Of a DNA stretch of 64,000 nucleotides, positions 1 through 11,160 are shown piece after piece (position 1 is the first letter of the stretch; every line of letters begins with the position of its first letter). The notes beneath the pieces were generated by a model. It did no database searches and was not told where the DNA came from. It was given only the letters and a program-made list of their open reading frames with translations. This DNA comes from Sternotherus odoratus (taxonomy: Eukaryota; Chordata; Testudines; Kinosternidae): assembly GCA_032164245.1 (NCBI GenBank), contig JAVMKO010000001.1, positions 164,105,434 to 164,169,433 of the forward strand. The letters are read 5' to 3'. A program made the translations under genes and the position numbers.

Positions 1-172
1 ACTTCCAGTCATTGGATCATGTTATTCCTTTCTCTGATAGACTGAAGAGCCCATTATCAAATATTTTTCCCCAGGTATGTAATTAAAGACTGTAATCAAG
101 TCACCTTTTAACCTTCTCTTTGTGAAGCTAAATAGACTTAAGGAGCTCAATCACTATATTTGACAATATATT
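1..172 (-). mobile_element. CR1-like LINE 3' fragment (antisense)
   Basis: Read on the minus strand this resembles the C-terminal coding part of CR1 ORF2, with a degenerate Gly-Lys-Ile-Phe-Asp-Asn-Gly-Leu-Phe-Ser-Leu stretch and in-frame stops. It is an old fragment truncated by the window edge and by the element that begins near 187. The assignment rests on recalled CR1 sequence and is moderate. Confidence 0.55.
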
Positions 173-186
173 TGTACATAAGATTC

Positions 187-1333
187 CTAGGGGAATTCTG
201 CTCCCCCATAAAAAAAATCTGACCAAAAAAATTCTGCACACAATATTTTAAAATTCTGCATATTTTATTTGACAAAACAACACAATATAATCATGCTAGT
301 TTCAATTATTTTGGTAATTTATTTCAAAATACCTGTCAGCAAGTATGTCTGTAATAATACAGAGCACAAAAAAAAAAAAGATTCGGGAAACGGTTGGGTT
401 TTTTGACAAATAGATTCCTTACTAGGCAAATTAATACAGAACTCTGAGTAATAATGCATTTAAACTACAATAAAGAAATGTATTTCCCGCACCCTTCAGA
501 AGTAGTCCAAAGGCTTGCGGGGAGTCAGGGGTAATGGAGGAGCTGTGGGAGAGGGAAGGAGCCTGAGAGTGAACCTAGAGGCTTGTTGGGTATCAGTGGG
601 AGAGTATGGAACAGGGGGATTTTCGGGGTGGGGGGGAGGAGGGAGATTATTAGGGACTTGGGAAGACTCCCCCATACAGATCCTGACTGACCCTTGAGCC
701 TCTCCCATCCAGTCAGGCACTTCCGCTCCTGTCCCTGTGTGTTCCTTCACCTCCCATCCCCACATATCCCTGCATCCCCCCATCCACACATATCTCCACA
801 TGTTCCTGAAGCCCCACTACCCTGTCCCCGTGTGGCCCTGCCCCTGGCTCAATGCTGTCACCTCAGTAGCTCCTGAGCCCCCACCCCACACTGTCTCCCC
901 CACTAGCCCTTCTGAACTCCAGTCTATGATCCACCGCAGCAGCCCCATGTGCCCCACTCTGTCTATGCCCCTCCCATATCCAATGTTTCCTCTAATTTTT
1001 GACAGGCCATGTGTGAAAAAAAATTCTTCTGTGCAAATTTTTGTGCACGAGGTGTTTCGTCATGTGCACACGCGCACAGCTTAGAGGGAACAGTGCCCAT
1101 ATCCCATGCTTCCTAACCTGGCTCCATGGGGAAGGGTATGGTGATGACTGCAGCCAGTGGCTGGCTGTTTCTGCTCATCAGCTGCTCCTGTGTGTTCTGG
1201 CACCACAGCAGCCTCTGGTGGGAGAAGGGCAGAACTGCACCACTTCTCATGCAGAATATATTTTCTGCACAGAAAAATAATTCTGAACTAGACATTAATT
1301 CTGCGCTTGCACAGTGGCGCAACATTCCCCCAG
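187..1333. mobile_element. 1.15-kb DNA-transposon-like element with inverted ends
   Basis: The left end begins CTAGGGGAATTCTG and the right end, reverse complemented, begins CTGGGGGAATGTTG, so the termini are imperfect inverted repeats. Both subterminal regions are rich in ATTCTGC motifs: left around 228-262 and right, as the complement, around 1255-1310. The interior (about 500-1000) is C-rich and degenerate with no transposase frame, although chance frames of up to 115 codons occur in it. No clear target duplication remains. It is probably a non-autonomous DNA transposon of a class common in turtles, but I cannot name the superfamily. Confidence 0.5.
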
Positions 1334-1914
1334 GAGTAACATATATATGGAAAGTTAATTCCACGGTTATTCATGGATTTATATTGTTTGTGAGTGTTTG
1401 AATGACTAGTTTATTCATGATACAGTTTGCAAATCCAAAAAGTTTCATGAATTTTAACCCATGTGAGAATTCATCTGAAAATTCATACCACATACAACAT
1501 TTGTTGTTATTCTCTTGCTTAAAATGTTTCAATCATCCAGCCCAAGGAATGAGAATGGGGGGGAATCCACACCAGAAATAATGAATAAAAAAGTGCAAAA
1601 CTGAACACTTATCAAACAAACCATAGGATGAATATTTTTCATCCTAGATATTTGGTGATTTTATGACTACAAAATACAATTGTACAAATCTGGATGGGTT
1701 CATAAAGCATTCAAAAACAGGAAAGGGCCATAAACTTAACAATGTAAATCTTCCTCTTTCTCCCACTCTTCCACTCCCACTCCTACTCCTAACAGCTAAA
1801 TTCCAGTGTTGAACTATGCTTTGCCAGTTACTGTGTAGGCCAGGGGTCGGGAACCTATGGCTCGCGAGCCAGGTGTGGCTCTTTTGAGCCTGTCATCTGG
1901 CTCGCGGCGCCCGC

Positions 1915-2110
1915 GAGGCTGGGGGGCGGGGGAGGTGGTGTGGCGCGGCGCTGCGCTGACCACGAGGCTGGGGGGCGGGGGAGGCGGTGTGGCGCGGCGC
2001 TGCGCTGACCACGAGGCTGGGGGGCGGGGGAGGCGGTGTGGCGCGGCGCTGCGCTGACCACGAGGCTGGGGGGCGGGGGAGGCGGTGTGGCATGGCGCTG
2101 CTCTGGCTGG
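1915..2110. repeat. 49-bp GC-rich minisatellite, four units
   Basis: Units start at 1915, 1964, 2013 and 2062, exactly 49 bp apart, each opening GAGGCTGGGGGGCGGGGGAG and containing GCGGCGCTGCGCTGACCAC. The first three are nearly identical, so amplification is recent relative to the element. The fourth diverges toward its end. CpG density is far above the surrounding AT-rich DNA. Confidence 0.9.
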
Positions 2111-2266
2111 GGGCGTGTCGCTCTTCTTCCCTCGGCTGGAGTCGGGTCACAGCAGCGTGACCCAGCGAACAAGTAAGCACGGGGGGGGAGAAGCCGTTTG
2201 CAAGGGGGCGTTGGGGGGAGGCTGGGCTGGGAGCGGGGGGAGGCTGGGCTGGGACGGGGGTAAGCG

Positions 2267-2603
2267 GTGTGGGGGGAACGGAGTGCGTGGCGGCGGCAGC
2301 GGGGGAACGGAGCGCGCGGCGGCAGCGGCGGGGGGGGAAAGGAGAGCGCGGCGGCAGCGGTGGCGGGGGGGGAGGAGAGCGCGGCGGCGGGGGGGGAGGA
2401 GAGCGCGGCGGCGGGGGGGGGAGGAGAGCGCGGCGGCGGGGGGGGGAGGAGAGCGCGGCGGCGGGGGGGGGAGGAGAGCGCGGCGGCGGGGGGGGGAGGA
2501 GAGCGCGGCGGCGGGGGGGGGGAGGAGAGCGCGGTGGCGGGGGGGGGGGGAGAGCGCGGCGGCGGGGGGGGGGGGAGGAGAGCGCGGCGGCGGGGGGGGG
2601 GGG
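2267..2603. repeat. G-run tandem array (about 24-28 bp units)
   Basis: More than ten units of the form GAGCGCGGCGGC followed by a run of seven to twelve G and AGGA. Unit length varies mainly through the G-run length, consistent with slippage. The plus strand has many closely spaced G-runs and is a strong candidate for G-quadruplex formation. Assembly in such a tract may be unreliable. Confidence 0.88.
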
Positions 2604-2653
2604 CTATTATATGGCTCTCTGAGCCAAAAAGGTTCCCGACCCCTGGTGTAGGC

Positions 2654-5600
2654 CCTGCCAGCTGGCACTGCTCAGAGGTTCTTTGTCACATGTATGACCA
2701 TTGGACAGGCAACACAGAAAGTGGTGTCTTTTTTTAAGAGCATCTCAGTAGCATGAGCTTTCAAGGTGCTTCCTCACGCTCAGACATATCTTAGAAGCTG
2801 AAAAGGTAAATGTGCCATTTATTTAAATTTATAAATATTAGTCTGGCAATCTGGGACAGTGAGCTCACTTATCCCAGACATGGCATTTGCTCTTCATTAT
2901 GTCCCATTACTCACACAAATGTGACTCAGATGTTTTCAGAAGGAATCACAGAAGTGATTCTGTATCCTTCATCCTGCAAAAGAAACCCTTTCAAAGAGAA
3001 AATCTTGGATTACTTTTAGGGATTAATTTATTTGGAAAGGAAGCAATGATGATTAATTCCTTATCACAGGGGGAAAATTTGGCAAAGCAAAATCCTGAAA
3101 ATCAGTTCTATAAACAGACAATGCAAGTCTGAGGTAAGAGACACCCCTTCAGAAAATCCTGATTGCTCACACTGAATGAGCATCTTGAAATAAATTATAC
3201 AAAACCTGTTATGAACAACACTGCAGTCTCCACAACGTGAGGCCATTTCCTCCTGTGAGAGCTCATAAAAGCCAGTTCCCCAGGGTATGGAATCCCAAGT
3301 GTATCTGGACTTCTCTGGAACGCAATCAAAACCAGCCACCAAAAAATGGGTTTCCCACAGTCAGAGGTTTAAATGGAGAGTTCAAAGAGGTTTTCCTTCA
3401 ATCCTGTTGTATGGTCAAAATCAAACGGACATATTAATGCAGCCAGAACTCAATTATATCTAAAAGATTTGGGGATGTGAGGGACTTAGGGGCTTTTTCC
3501 AACTGTTGTTTCCTTAGCACTGACTACAGCAGCGCAAAGGGCTGCTCTAATTTGCAGCCAGCCCCATCATTGCATGGGGCTTGAGGCAATGGAGAATTGC
3601 CAGACCAAAGGACAGCCCTGCCCAAGCCTCTCCCCACCCCCTTGGTAAGTGCCCTTCCCCTATAGCCTGCCCCAAGACACTCCCAGTCCACAACAGAATC
3701 CACCTGCACTGGGGCCTCTATAGAGAAAACACAGAAGAGAGAGAATCTGCTTTGCACCACCTGCCCAAGGGCTATTTACCTTGGGACCTTATGTCTCCCC
3801 TATGGCCCCTCTGAACTGGTATCACCACTGAACTATGTTGAATGTGGCCCATCATGTCCTGGGGAAATACTGTTTGTCCCCACAGTTTATTCCTAGCACA
3901 CTTCCCTCATGGACAATCCCTGCAAGAAACAAGGATTTGCAGCTAGCATTTTTTGTCTACACACGGACATTGTGCACTGAGAGACAATAGTCTGGAGTCT
4001 ATACCCCTGGTCACACAAGCATTCCACTTCAATTCAAGACCTAAACAGGGCAAAAAGAGAGCAAGCAAAAAGGAGTGAAATGTTCAATGAAAAACTGTAA
4101 GGTGATTAAAAATTTACAGAGTAGGGGATCCAAGTGCAGAAAAGATGCATTGCACTAAGGCAGTAGAGTACTTAGCGCTAAAATCCATTCTACATGCTAT
4201 CTGGTTACCGCCCTTATCAACATGACACCCATTAGTGTCTGATAATAGTAACCAATCAGTTGTTCTGTCTTCCTTTATTTTCCTTCAAGAAATATCTCCC
4301 TCTGGTGCTCAATCCCTCCCCCACAACAATACAATACACTAAATAATGGATACAATATAAAGCCTTGTCATTCTGAAGTGATGTCACTTCCTGTCAAAGT
4401 AATATGATCTATTAGGTGACATTTAAAGCAAATATGAGTGTTGCTGCCATTACAAACCTCAACTGTTGATCATAATCATTAGCGATAATTACCACTTTCT
4501 ATTATAATGGAGCTGTTTAAGTTTTGGGCAATGTCTGCATTACTGCTACAAGAAACTTTGCGGAGGCAGTAATGAGCATGCTATAAAAGGAAAACTGCAG
4601 CCATTTTGTTCAGCCCAGTGCTGAGAGAGTCATCAGGGTGACAAGCAGTTCTCACTATGAATGAACTGCATAAGTATGCCGGTCACCTTGCAATTGGTGT
4701 TTCTAAGCCTTGTGCTAGCAAGGCTATCGTTTTTGACACTGGTCGTATGTGAACCCAAGCTAGTTTTTGACATACTCTAATGATGCTTCCTTACCTTCAC
4801 CCCTTGTTTTGTCTACTTAGACACTAAGCGCTTCAGGGCAGGGACTGCCTCTTCCTCTATTTATCTTCCAGCCCTAGCACAAAGGGTGAGACCCCAACTT
4901 CGGCCTGTATTAATAACTTATAATTTCTGATCACCAATGCAGTATTTAATTTTAAAATAGTGAACAATTGTTCTGGAATTTAAAGCAATATTAAAACAAG
5001 TCATGAGCTGGTTTGCATTCTCTTCTATTGGGCTTTGACATGGCCAGCATCCCAAGTAAATCACTTTTTCAGCATGTGACAATAGACTTAGAAATGCCAA
5101 CTGTCATTTAACATCTTTTTTAAAAATACTTTGCCCGCTTATGCTCAGGTGGATGTAGATTCTGCAAGGTACCAAGCACACTTGGGGGTGATGAGAGCTC
5201 TCAATCCCCTTTGGCTCAACAGCAGTTCAGGATGATCAACGTGCATCAGCAAAAAAACCATGCTCACTGACTAAACAATGATCTCTATGCATGGCCTCAT
5301 TTCCTCCTGAGTAGCTAATTCCTAATAGAAATAGAAATAGGAATGTGGCCATGGTACTGGTCCCAGGAAAAAATTAGGATTGTATATTAATGCTGCTTTT
5401 TCAGCATACTTATGTTGAGCACTAAGGGCTCCAGGCTGCAGGTCCCTGAACACGCACTAACTCGGTGTTTGCTGCTGAATTCTTCCATTAAAATAATTGT
5501 ATGGCACTTATCTACATGGGATACCCAGATGTAACGTTGTTATGTTATGTCTCAGGCACTAATGCAGTGGTATTATGGCATTATTATATTAAAAATGTTT

Positions 5601-5965
5601 TTTCAAAAAATTGTAAAAGGAAAATGAGATATTATGTTAAAATACATGCACTACCAGTTTAAAGACATTGGGAAAGTCTGAGAATGTAGTTTTACTGCCT
5701 TCATCTCTTTTAAATGGAGAAGGATGCATTTTATACCATCCCAAATATTGTCACAGAAAGTCAGAGTGCCAAAATGATGTTTTGGGAAATGTTACCCAAT
5801 CAATTGAGATGGGAAGCATAGCCTTCCTCCAACTTCAAACAATTCTCTGCTTTACTTTCCCCCTCTCTAAACTGAATGTATAAACAGGGGTGTGCAAGGG
5901 TTAATTCATGTTTGTGCCATGCTACAGAAATGTTTGGTACAGTAGTGGTAGGATTCCTTAGATGG
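2654..5965. other. No gene recognised; unclassified non-coding DNA
   Basis: AT-rich sequence without a convincing exon or intact element. A moderately GC-rich patch at about 3500-3830 has short chance frames. A MIR-like tail is annotated at 4803-4915. Nothing else is supportable. Confidence 0.6.
4803..4915 (+). mobile_element. MIR-type SINE tail fragment
   Basis: Contains a degenerate MIR-tail-like sequence: a CAGGGCAGGGACTG segment, then CCTAGCACAAAG and a TATTAATAACT-type ending. Old and lacking the tRNA-related head. Family assignment is from memory of amniote MIR sequence. Confidence 0.45.
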
Positions 5966-6396
5966 TGTAGAGTGCGTGAAGATTTTGTAACGGTATGCAC
6001 ATAGGGGCGCTCTCACCCTCGACACCAGGGAAAGGGTACTATCGGTCAACACACTGCTATTGCATACCAGAGCTATCTATTGCATACCGGAGCTCTCCAG
6101 TCCTAACTGCCTGCTAGGATTGTGCAATACTAATGAAGCAAAACAAGCCATTAGCTATCCATGAGGTATGCATGAGATGTAAATGTGCATGTGTATTTCT
6201 ATGCTTGCGTTCCCCTGCATAATGGGCTTCACCCTGAGCATTGCTCCCATGCGTCGGGCTTTCCCCGTCTCAGTGGCAGCAACAAAGGGAGCCCCCGTTG
6301 CGGGTGTGTCACTTTCTGCCTTCAATAAACTCACCACTATTATTTAGCAGCTATGTGTGTGCCTCGTTTCTACGGGACTCTGAGTACCCTGCAACA
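5966..6396 (+). mobile_element. Solo LTR with 5-bp target duplication
   Basis: A 431-bp segment beginning TGTAGAG and ending GCAACA (TG...CA termini), flanked by an identical GATGG at 5961-5965 and 6397-6401. An AATAAA signal at 6324-6329, about 70 bp from the right end, indicates plus orientation. No internal retroviral coding sequence is adjacent, so this is a solo LTR left by recombination. The 5-bp duplication fits a class of LTR retrotransposon or endogenous retrovirus that I cannot name further. Confidence 0.78.
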
Positions 6397-6588
6397 GATG
6401 GTACTTCCAGAAATTATGTCACACAATATAGCTGTTAGGCATGCCCCAGGCCTACTGGGGGGTAGCAGGCACTTCAACATAGACTCAAAAGATTCCTGTA
6501 TTATCTAAAACTCAGAGCAAGAGAAAGTGGGACTCCAGGTGAGTGCAGAGTCCACACTAGCAGATCCAGATGCAGGAGTGAAGCCTAA

Positions 6589-6886
6589 GGGTACATCTAC
6601 ACTACCCACTGGATCGGCAGGTAGTGATCGATCTATCGGGGATCTACCACATCTAGTGTAGACACGATAAGTCGATCCCCGAGCATGCTCCCTGTTGACT
6701 CCTGTACTCCACTTCTGCAAAAGGCGGAAGCAGAGTCGACGGGGGAGCGGCAGCGGTCGACACGCCACCATGTGAACGGCCAGGTGAGTCGACTCAAGAT
6801 ACGCTGACTTCAGCTACAGTATTCACGCAGCTGAAGTTGCATATCTTAGGTCGACCCCCCTCCCCACCCTCAGTGTAGACAAGGCC
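6589..6886 (+). mobile_element. Harbinger-like MITE, copy 1
   Basis: Starts GGGTACATCTACACTAC and ends AGTGTAGACAAGGCC, giving imperfect inverted ends sharing TCTACACT, with TAA on both sides (6586-6588 and 6887-6889). A TWA duplication plus G-rich ends fits PIF/Harbinger MITEs. The interior has the GATCGATC...GGGGATC and GTCGAC-rich segments seen in the copies at 20010, 27213, 48600 and 53905. No coding capacity. Confidence 0.75.
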
Positions 6887-6889
6887 TAA

Positions 6890-9800
6890 GTGAGTACAAG
6901 GAGAGTGAGAAACTGAAAAAACCTTCTACAAATAAAATCTAGGTATCATGTCTTGAGAATCCAACTTTTAGTTGCAGAACAATAGACAAATGTTCTGCAA
7001 AATAAATGATGGATACTACATAATAGGAATCAAATGTCAAAAATGCCACCTTGATTATGCAGTAATATCTATTGGTTTCAAAAGAAGAAAATAATAACCA
7101 TGAATCAAAAGATATACATAATGCTGGTGTTTAAATCACAGTTAAGGAGAAATGAATTTAAAATCGATTAGTAAGTCACATTTCCATCCTCTACTAATTT
7201 AGTCAGAAAAAAAAATAACCTTTGTATTTATATTGTACTCATCTGTTTATAGATAGATATAATTTTCTAGCACTTCAGTTCAGGCTTTTAAGATTTACCA
7301 CATGAATTACTTCATAATAAAACTACTATATACTCTGTCGAGGAGGAAGGTTAGGAAATATTGGGGTATTTCTTTTGTGTAAATATACATCTGATAATGA
7401 GAAAAACCAACAAGACTAATCCAAGTTTCAGAAGCCATCAGCTGAGACCAGTGCATACACAGTACATTCAAGTGGCCTTCACCAAACGAAATTTTAATTT
7501 AGCAATAAACTCTAATCTCCACTAGGAGATTTTGTTTTATTCAGCTAATCTGCTAACATGCTTTCCCTGCCTAATCCAACTAAAATTCTATGAATTAGAA
7601 CAGGCAACTTTATACCTTTCACACATCCTATTATGTGTCATCCCAGCCAGAACCCCACAAAACTAGCAATATGACACATATCAGTCTCAGATTTGAGAAT
7701 AGCTTCTGGCCATAGAAATGCTGAATACACCGTAATGGCAAGTAGCACAAAGTCACTTATTTTATTATCATTCCCATAATAGTTATAAGGTAGGCTAAAT
7801 TCACAGATAACCTTTATTAATTTAGCAAAGTTGAACCTGAGAAAGACAGACTCTGCCTATAATTTCATGAAGTAATCACATGTGCCTAGAAAGATTTAAA
7901 GACTTTTGCAAACATTTTCACAACACTTGATTTGTTAAAACATTAATTTCCAAGAAGATGAAAATACTTTAGAAAACCTATGATCAGTTTACCAAGAAGG
8001 AAACACCCCTTCGGAAACTTTTACATGACGTGGCCATTACTGATGTTTTATTTTAGTGACTCTCCATTTTCATGCCAGTAAATTTCTTTTAAAAAAAGAA
8101 AAACTCAGGCTGTTCTTATACTGACAGAGATTCATTAATAATTAATTATTGACAATGGGCCAGATCCTCGGATGATGTAAATTGACATAAACTTCACTGA
8201 CTTCAATGGAGTTATGCTGCTTTAAACCAGCTAAGAATCTGACCCTCTTGTCCCTGGTGTGCTCTGGGTACTTATCAGGCGCTCCTCATTTTTGTCCATT
8301 TCACAGCCTCTTTCCCTGTTTTGGCAGTTGTCTGCAAACAGATCAGGATTTTCTTGAATTTATTTGTAGTTTGAAAGTATTTGCCAAACAATTTGTGCAA
8401 ATATTTCTTGGCCTGTAGATTCTTCACAGGCCATTCATTGCAAGTATTCGGTTGTCTAAACACAAACTGTTTTCATTGGACATGAGGGTCACGTGGTATC
8501 TTTCTCTTACCTGACTGGGTGAGCACAACTCTTAGAAGCATGTTTCTGGAGTGGGTATGAATATAAAATTCTCGAAAAAATCTGTACTATGCACTTAAAA
8601 TCACTCTTGTGACTAAATTTCCTTCAAGTAAACATGCCTGCTGGAATATTCCTGGACAGGGAACCCAAAAGCAATGTGAATGGTGTCAAAGTTCAATTTG
8701 CACATAGACATTTCCTTTGCTGATATTGGCCCTGTTCAACTCAATGCATTTCGCCACATGTCCGGATAATCACATGACTGCTCAGCCATATTCCTTAGAT
8801 CATCTCAGGCCCCGCTTCAGGAAAGCACTTAAAGTCTTGGTTAACTCCATCCATGTTGCACAAAGCATGTATTGAGTAGAGATGCTTTCTTGCCCTGGAA
8901 CCAGATAGAGCTCTCCACATGCAGATCTCCCCATCCCGGAGCTAGTGTGTGTCTGTCAGGCTGCAATGGGAAGCACGCTGCCAGACATCATGTTTGTGTT
9001 CCCTTAAAGAAGAAAGGAGGGGTTGGTGGTAGCCAGAGAAAGCGGTCAACCTTGAAAACCTGAGCAAGAAGAAGCTGGAAGTGGAACTGAGACCTGAGAC
9101 CTAGAAATGGAATGAGAGATCCAGCCATGAAAGAAAACAGTGACCCTGAGAGGAAAGAAAGCAATGCCAAGAAGTCCCATCGATCCTGGGAAAATGTGTC
9201 CAGTCACATAGTTATTAAGTCTGAGGTCTTTTCTCTCTTTATTTTGTGATACCAAAAATTGAAACTATTTAGGGAACCTTTTATAGCATTTTAAGTAATT
9301 TCACTTGAAAAAAAGGAGTTGTTTTAAGGAAGTCTAAAAGCTCTAACATGTTTTCCCGGATAGTTATACTTTTTTAAATGTCTCATCACAATTCTATTGG
9401 TTGATGTATTTTGTCAATTTAAATATATATCAGGGCACAGACTTCAAATATCAGTCAATCCAGTCATTCCCATGCTACTTCATTTGTGACCTTTTTAATT
9501 AGGTGTATTAATAAACTACTGACTGCCATACCAGGGACATATGGAAAACATTATGTATTTCTCATACATCTGTCACATGCATAAATCTGTTCTAACACTT
9601 TACTGTATGTAAGACTGTATGAGAAAATCCAGATTGTGTTTATTATAGACTCCATTTTTAAAAAGTCATTGTCATTTTAAAGTCAAGATTGCTGGAACAT
9701 AGCTCTTACCAATTCAAACCATAAAAATTAAGGAAATAAGCAGTTAAGTCACTCAGAGCCCCACCTTCACATCATTTATCAGCCCTTCTTCTCAACCTCT

Positions 9801-10890
9801 ACTTCCCACCCTCACCTCAAAGCCCACATTTCTCCATCTTCATCCTAGGCAGCCAATGGGCACCCTGGAACTCTAGCCATCTTTACCGGCTATACATCCG
9901 AGAGTGTTGGTTATTAATAATGGATGGGTGTGGTTTTCAAAAGCTACCCGGTATGCGGTGCTGCATCTGGTTTTGAGTTGGTGTGTGTAAGTGAGGTGTG
10001 GTGTCAGACTGCAAACGGTGGGCATGAGATACATCTTTATAAAAAGTTTAAGCAAGTGTACCTGAAAGATTGATCTGTGATCTGTTTTGTTCTAGATTGT
10101 TCTACATTTTCAAAAACTCTTTCCGAATTTTTATTGATTGATTGATTTAGTTTACACCAAAGGCGCCTAGGGCAGTGAGTCTCTCACAAAGTTTTTTACC
10201 CTCAGTCTCCACTGGTATCTTTATAAATGAGCTCAAGCCCCAACAGCATGTACCCAAGAGACAACAGGCCCAGATAGAAAATCAGTTATTGATGAAATAC
10301 TAGAAGAGTGAAGTATAGGCAGTTAAACTGATCTTCACCCCGATGAAATGGCCGTGCTCGGATCTGTGCACAGACTTAAACTGTGCAAAGATTGACCCAA
10401 GAGGAAATGGAGAACAACCTGGGGAGCAGGCTGGGGTGGAGGGAAACGTGAGTTCAAAAGGAGTTCTAGCCTCACCACAGGCTGTTTCCCCTTGAATCCC
10501 TGTTCCTTTTCCTGGCCTCCTTATCTCCCTCCCTCCAAGCAAGACTGTGACACAGATTGGTGCTACTGCTGGTGGTGGTCAGGTCCCCACTCTCTCTTCC
10601 CTCTAAAAGCTACATCCTGGTAGGGCACTGGCAGGAACAGTTCTGAGAGCAGAGGAGAGACAGGCAGTCTCCTTTCTGTCTGTTAAGGCATCACAGCAGC
10701 TCCCACTGGCCAGGAGAGAAACCCTGAGGGAGAAACCCTGGTGTGTCCCTGCAAGACACATGAGAGAGATTTGCTGTGGCGCTGAACTAAGCACACAGGA
10801 AAGCCACAAGGAAATCCCAAGCAACAGTCTATGATTCCTTATTTTCAAGATTTAAATTAAAAATGACATCTGTTTTCAGACACACCCAGG
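6890..10890. other. No gene recognised; mostly unclassified DNA
   Basis: AT-rich sequence. One palindromic repeat copy is annotated at 8157-8245. A GT-rich patch lies near 9980-10020. Frames here are short and carry no recognisable protein signature. Confidence 0.6.
8157..8245. repeat. Palindromic interspersed repeat (GGGCCAGAT... type)
   Basis: The left half begins GGGCCAGATCCTCGG and the right half, reverse complemented, begins GGGTCAGATTCTTAGC. The centre carries CACTGACTTCAATGG. The whole sequence is a diverged near-palindrome of about 89 bp. Related copies occur at about 16991, 20556, 40459, 51897 and 52237. Confidence 0.65.
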
Positions 10891-10893
10891 CAC

Positions 10894-11160
10894 TGTCTAG
10901 GCTCCACCTACACTTCGAATGCTACCGCAGCACAGTGGCAAAACAATAGCACTTCAGTGTAGACACTCATTGCAGCAACAGGTGGGGTTCTTCCATCACT
11001 GTAGGTAATCAACCTCCACGAAAGATGGTAGCTATGTCAATGGAGTGCTGTCTTCACCAGGGGTTAGATCAGCTTACCCACCTCTGTCAGTGTGTGGATT
11101 TCACCCACCCCTACGAGACGGAGCTTTGCAGGTATAATTTTTCAGCGTAGACCAGGCCTG
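10894..11160. mobile_element. Harbinger-like MITE, different subfamily, degraded
   Basis: Bounded by a degenerate left end (CTAGGCTCCACCTACACTTCG) and a right end (CAGCGTAGACCAGGCC). It has internal short palindromic pieces such as CAGTGTAGACAC. The interior differs from the GTCGAC-rich copies, so it belongs to another subfamily. No target duplication can be fixed. Confidence 0.5.

Larger units (their letters stand above)
1841..2645. mobile_element. hAT-type non-autonomous element with G-rich tandem arrays
   Basis: The termini are CAGGGGTCGGGAACC at the left and its exact complement at the right. An identical 8-bp duplication, GTGTAGGC, flanks the element at 1833-1840 and 2646-2653. Eight-base duplications and CAGGG ends are typical of hAT transposons. 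No transposase frame is present; the interior is filled with two GC-rich tandem arrays annotated separately. Long reading frames over this region are low-complexity Gly/Arg or Pro/Arg translations of the arrays and should not be taken as genes. Confidence 0.88.

Noticed and set aside
2085..2737. Overlapping frames of 117-188 codons on both strands
   Set aside because: They translate the G-rich tandem arrays of the hAT element into low-complexity Gly/Arg/Ala or Pro/Arg strings. All frames are open because the units contain no stops.
6515..6545. CTCCAG/GTGAGT donor on the plus strand
   Set aside because: A strong donor, but there is no acceptor giving a plausible exon, and it lies just outside a MITE in unconserved-looking DNA.
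8500..8575. Minus-strand donor CAG/GTAAGA near 8511
   Set aside because: The only upstream acceptor candidate ends TTTTTTCGAG, a poor 3' splice site, and the open frame resembles nothing.
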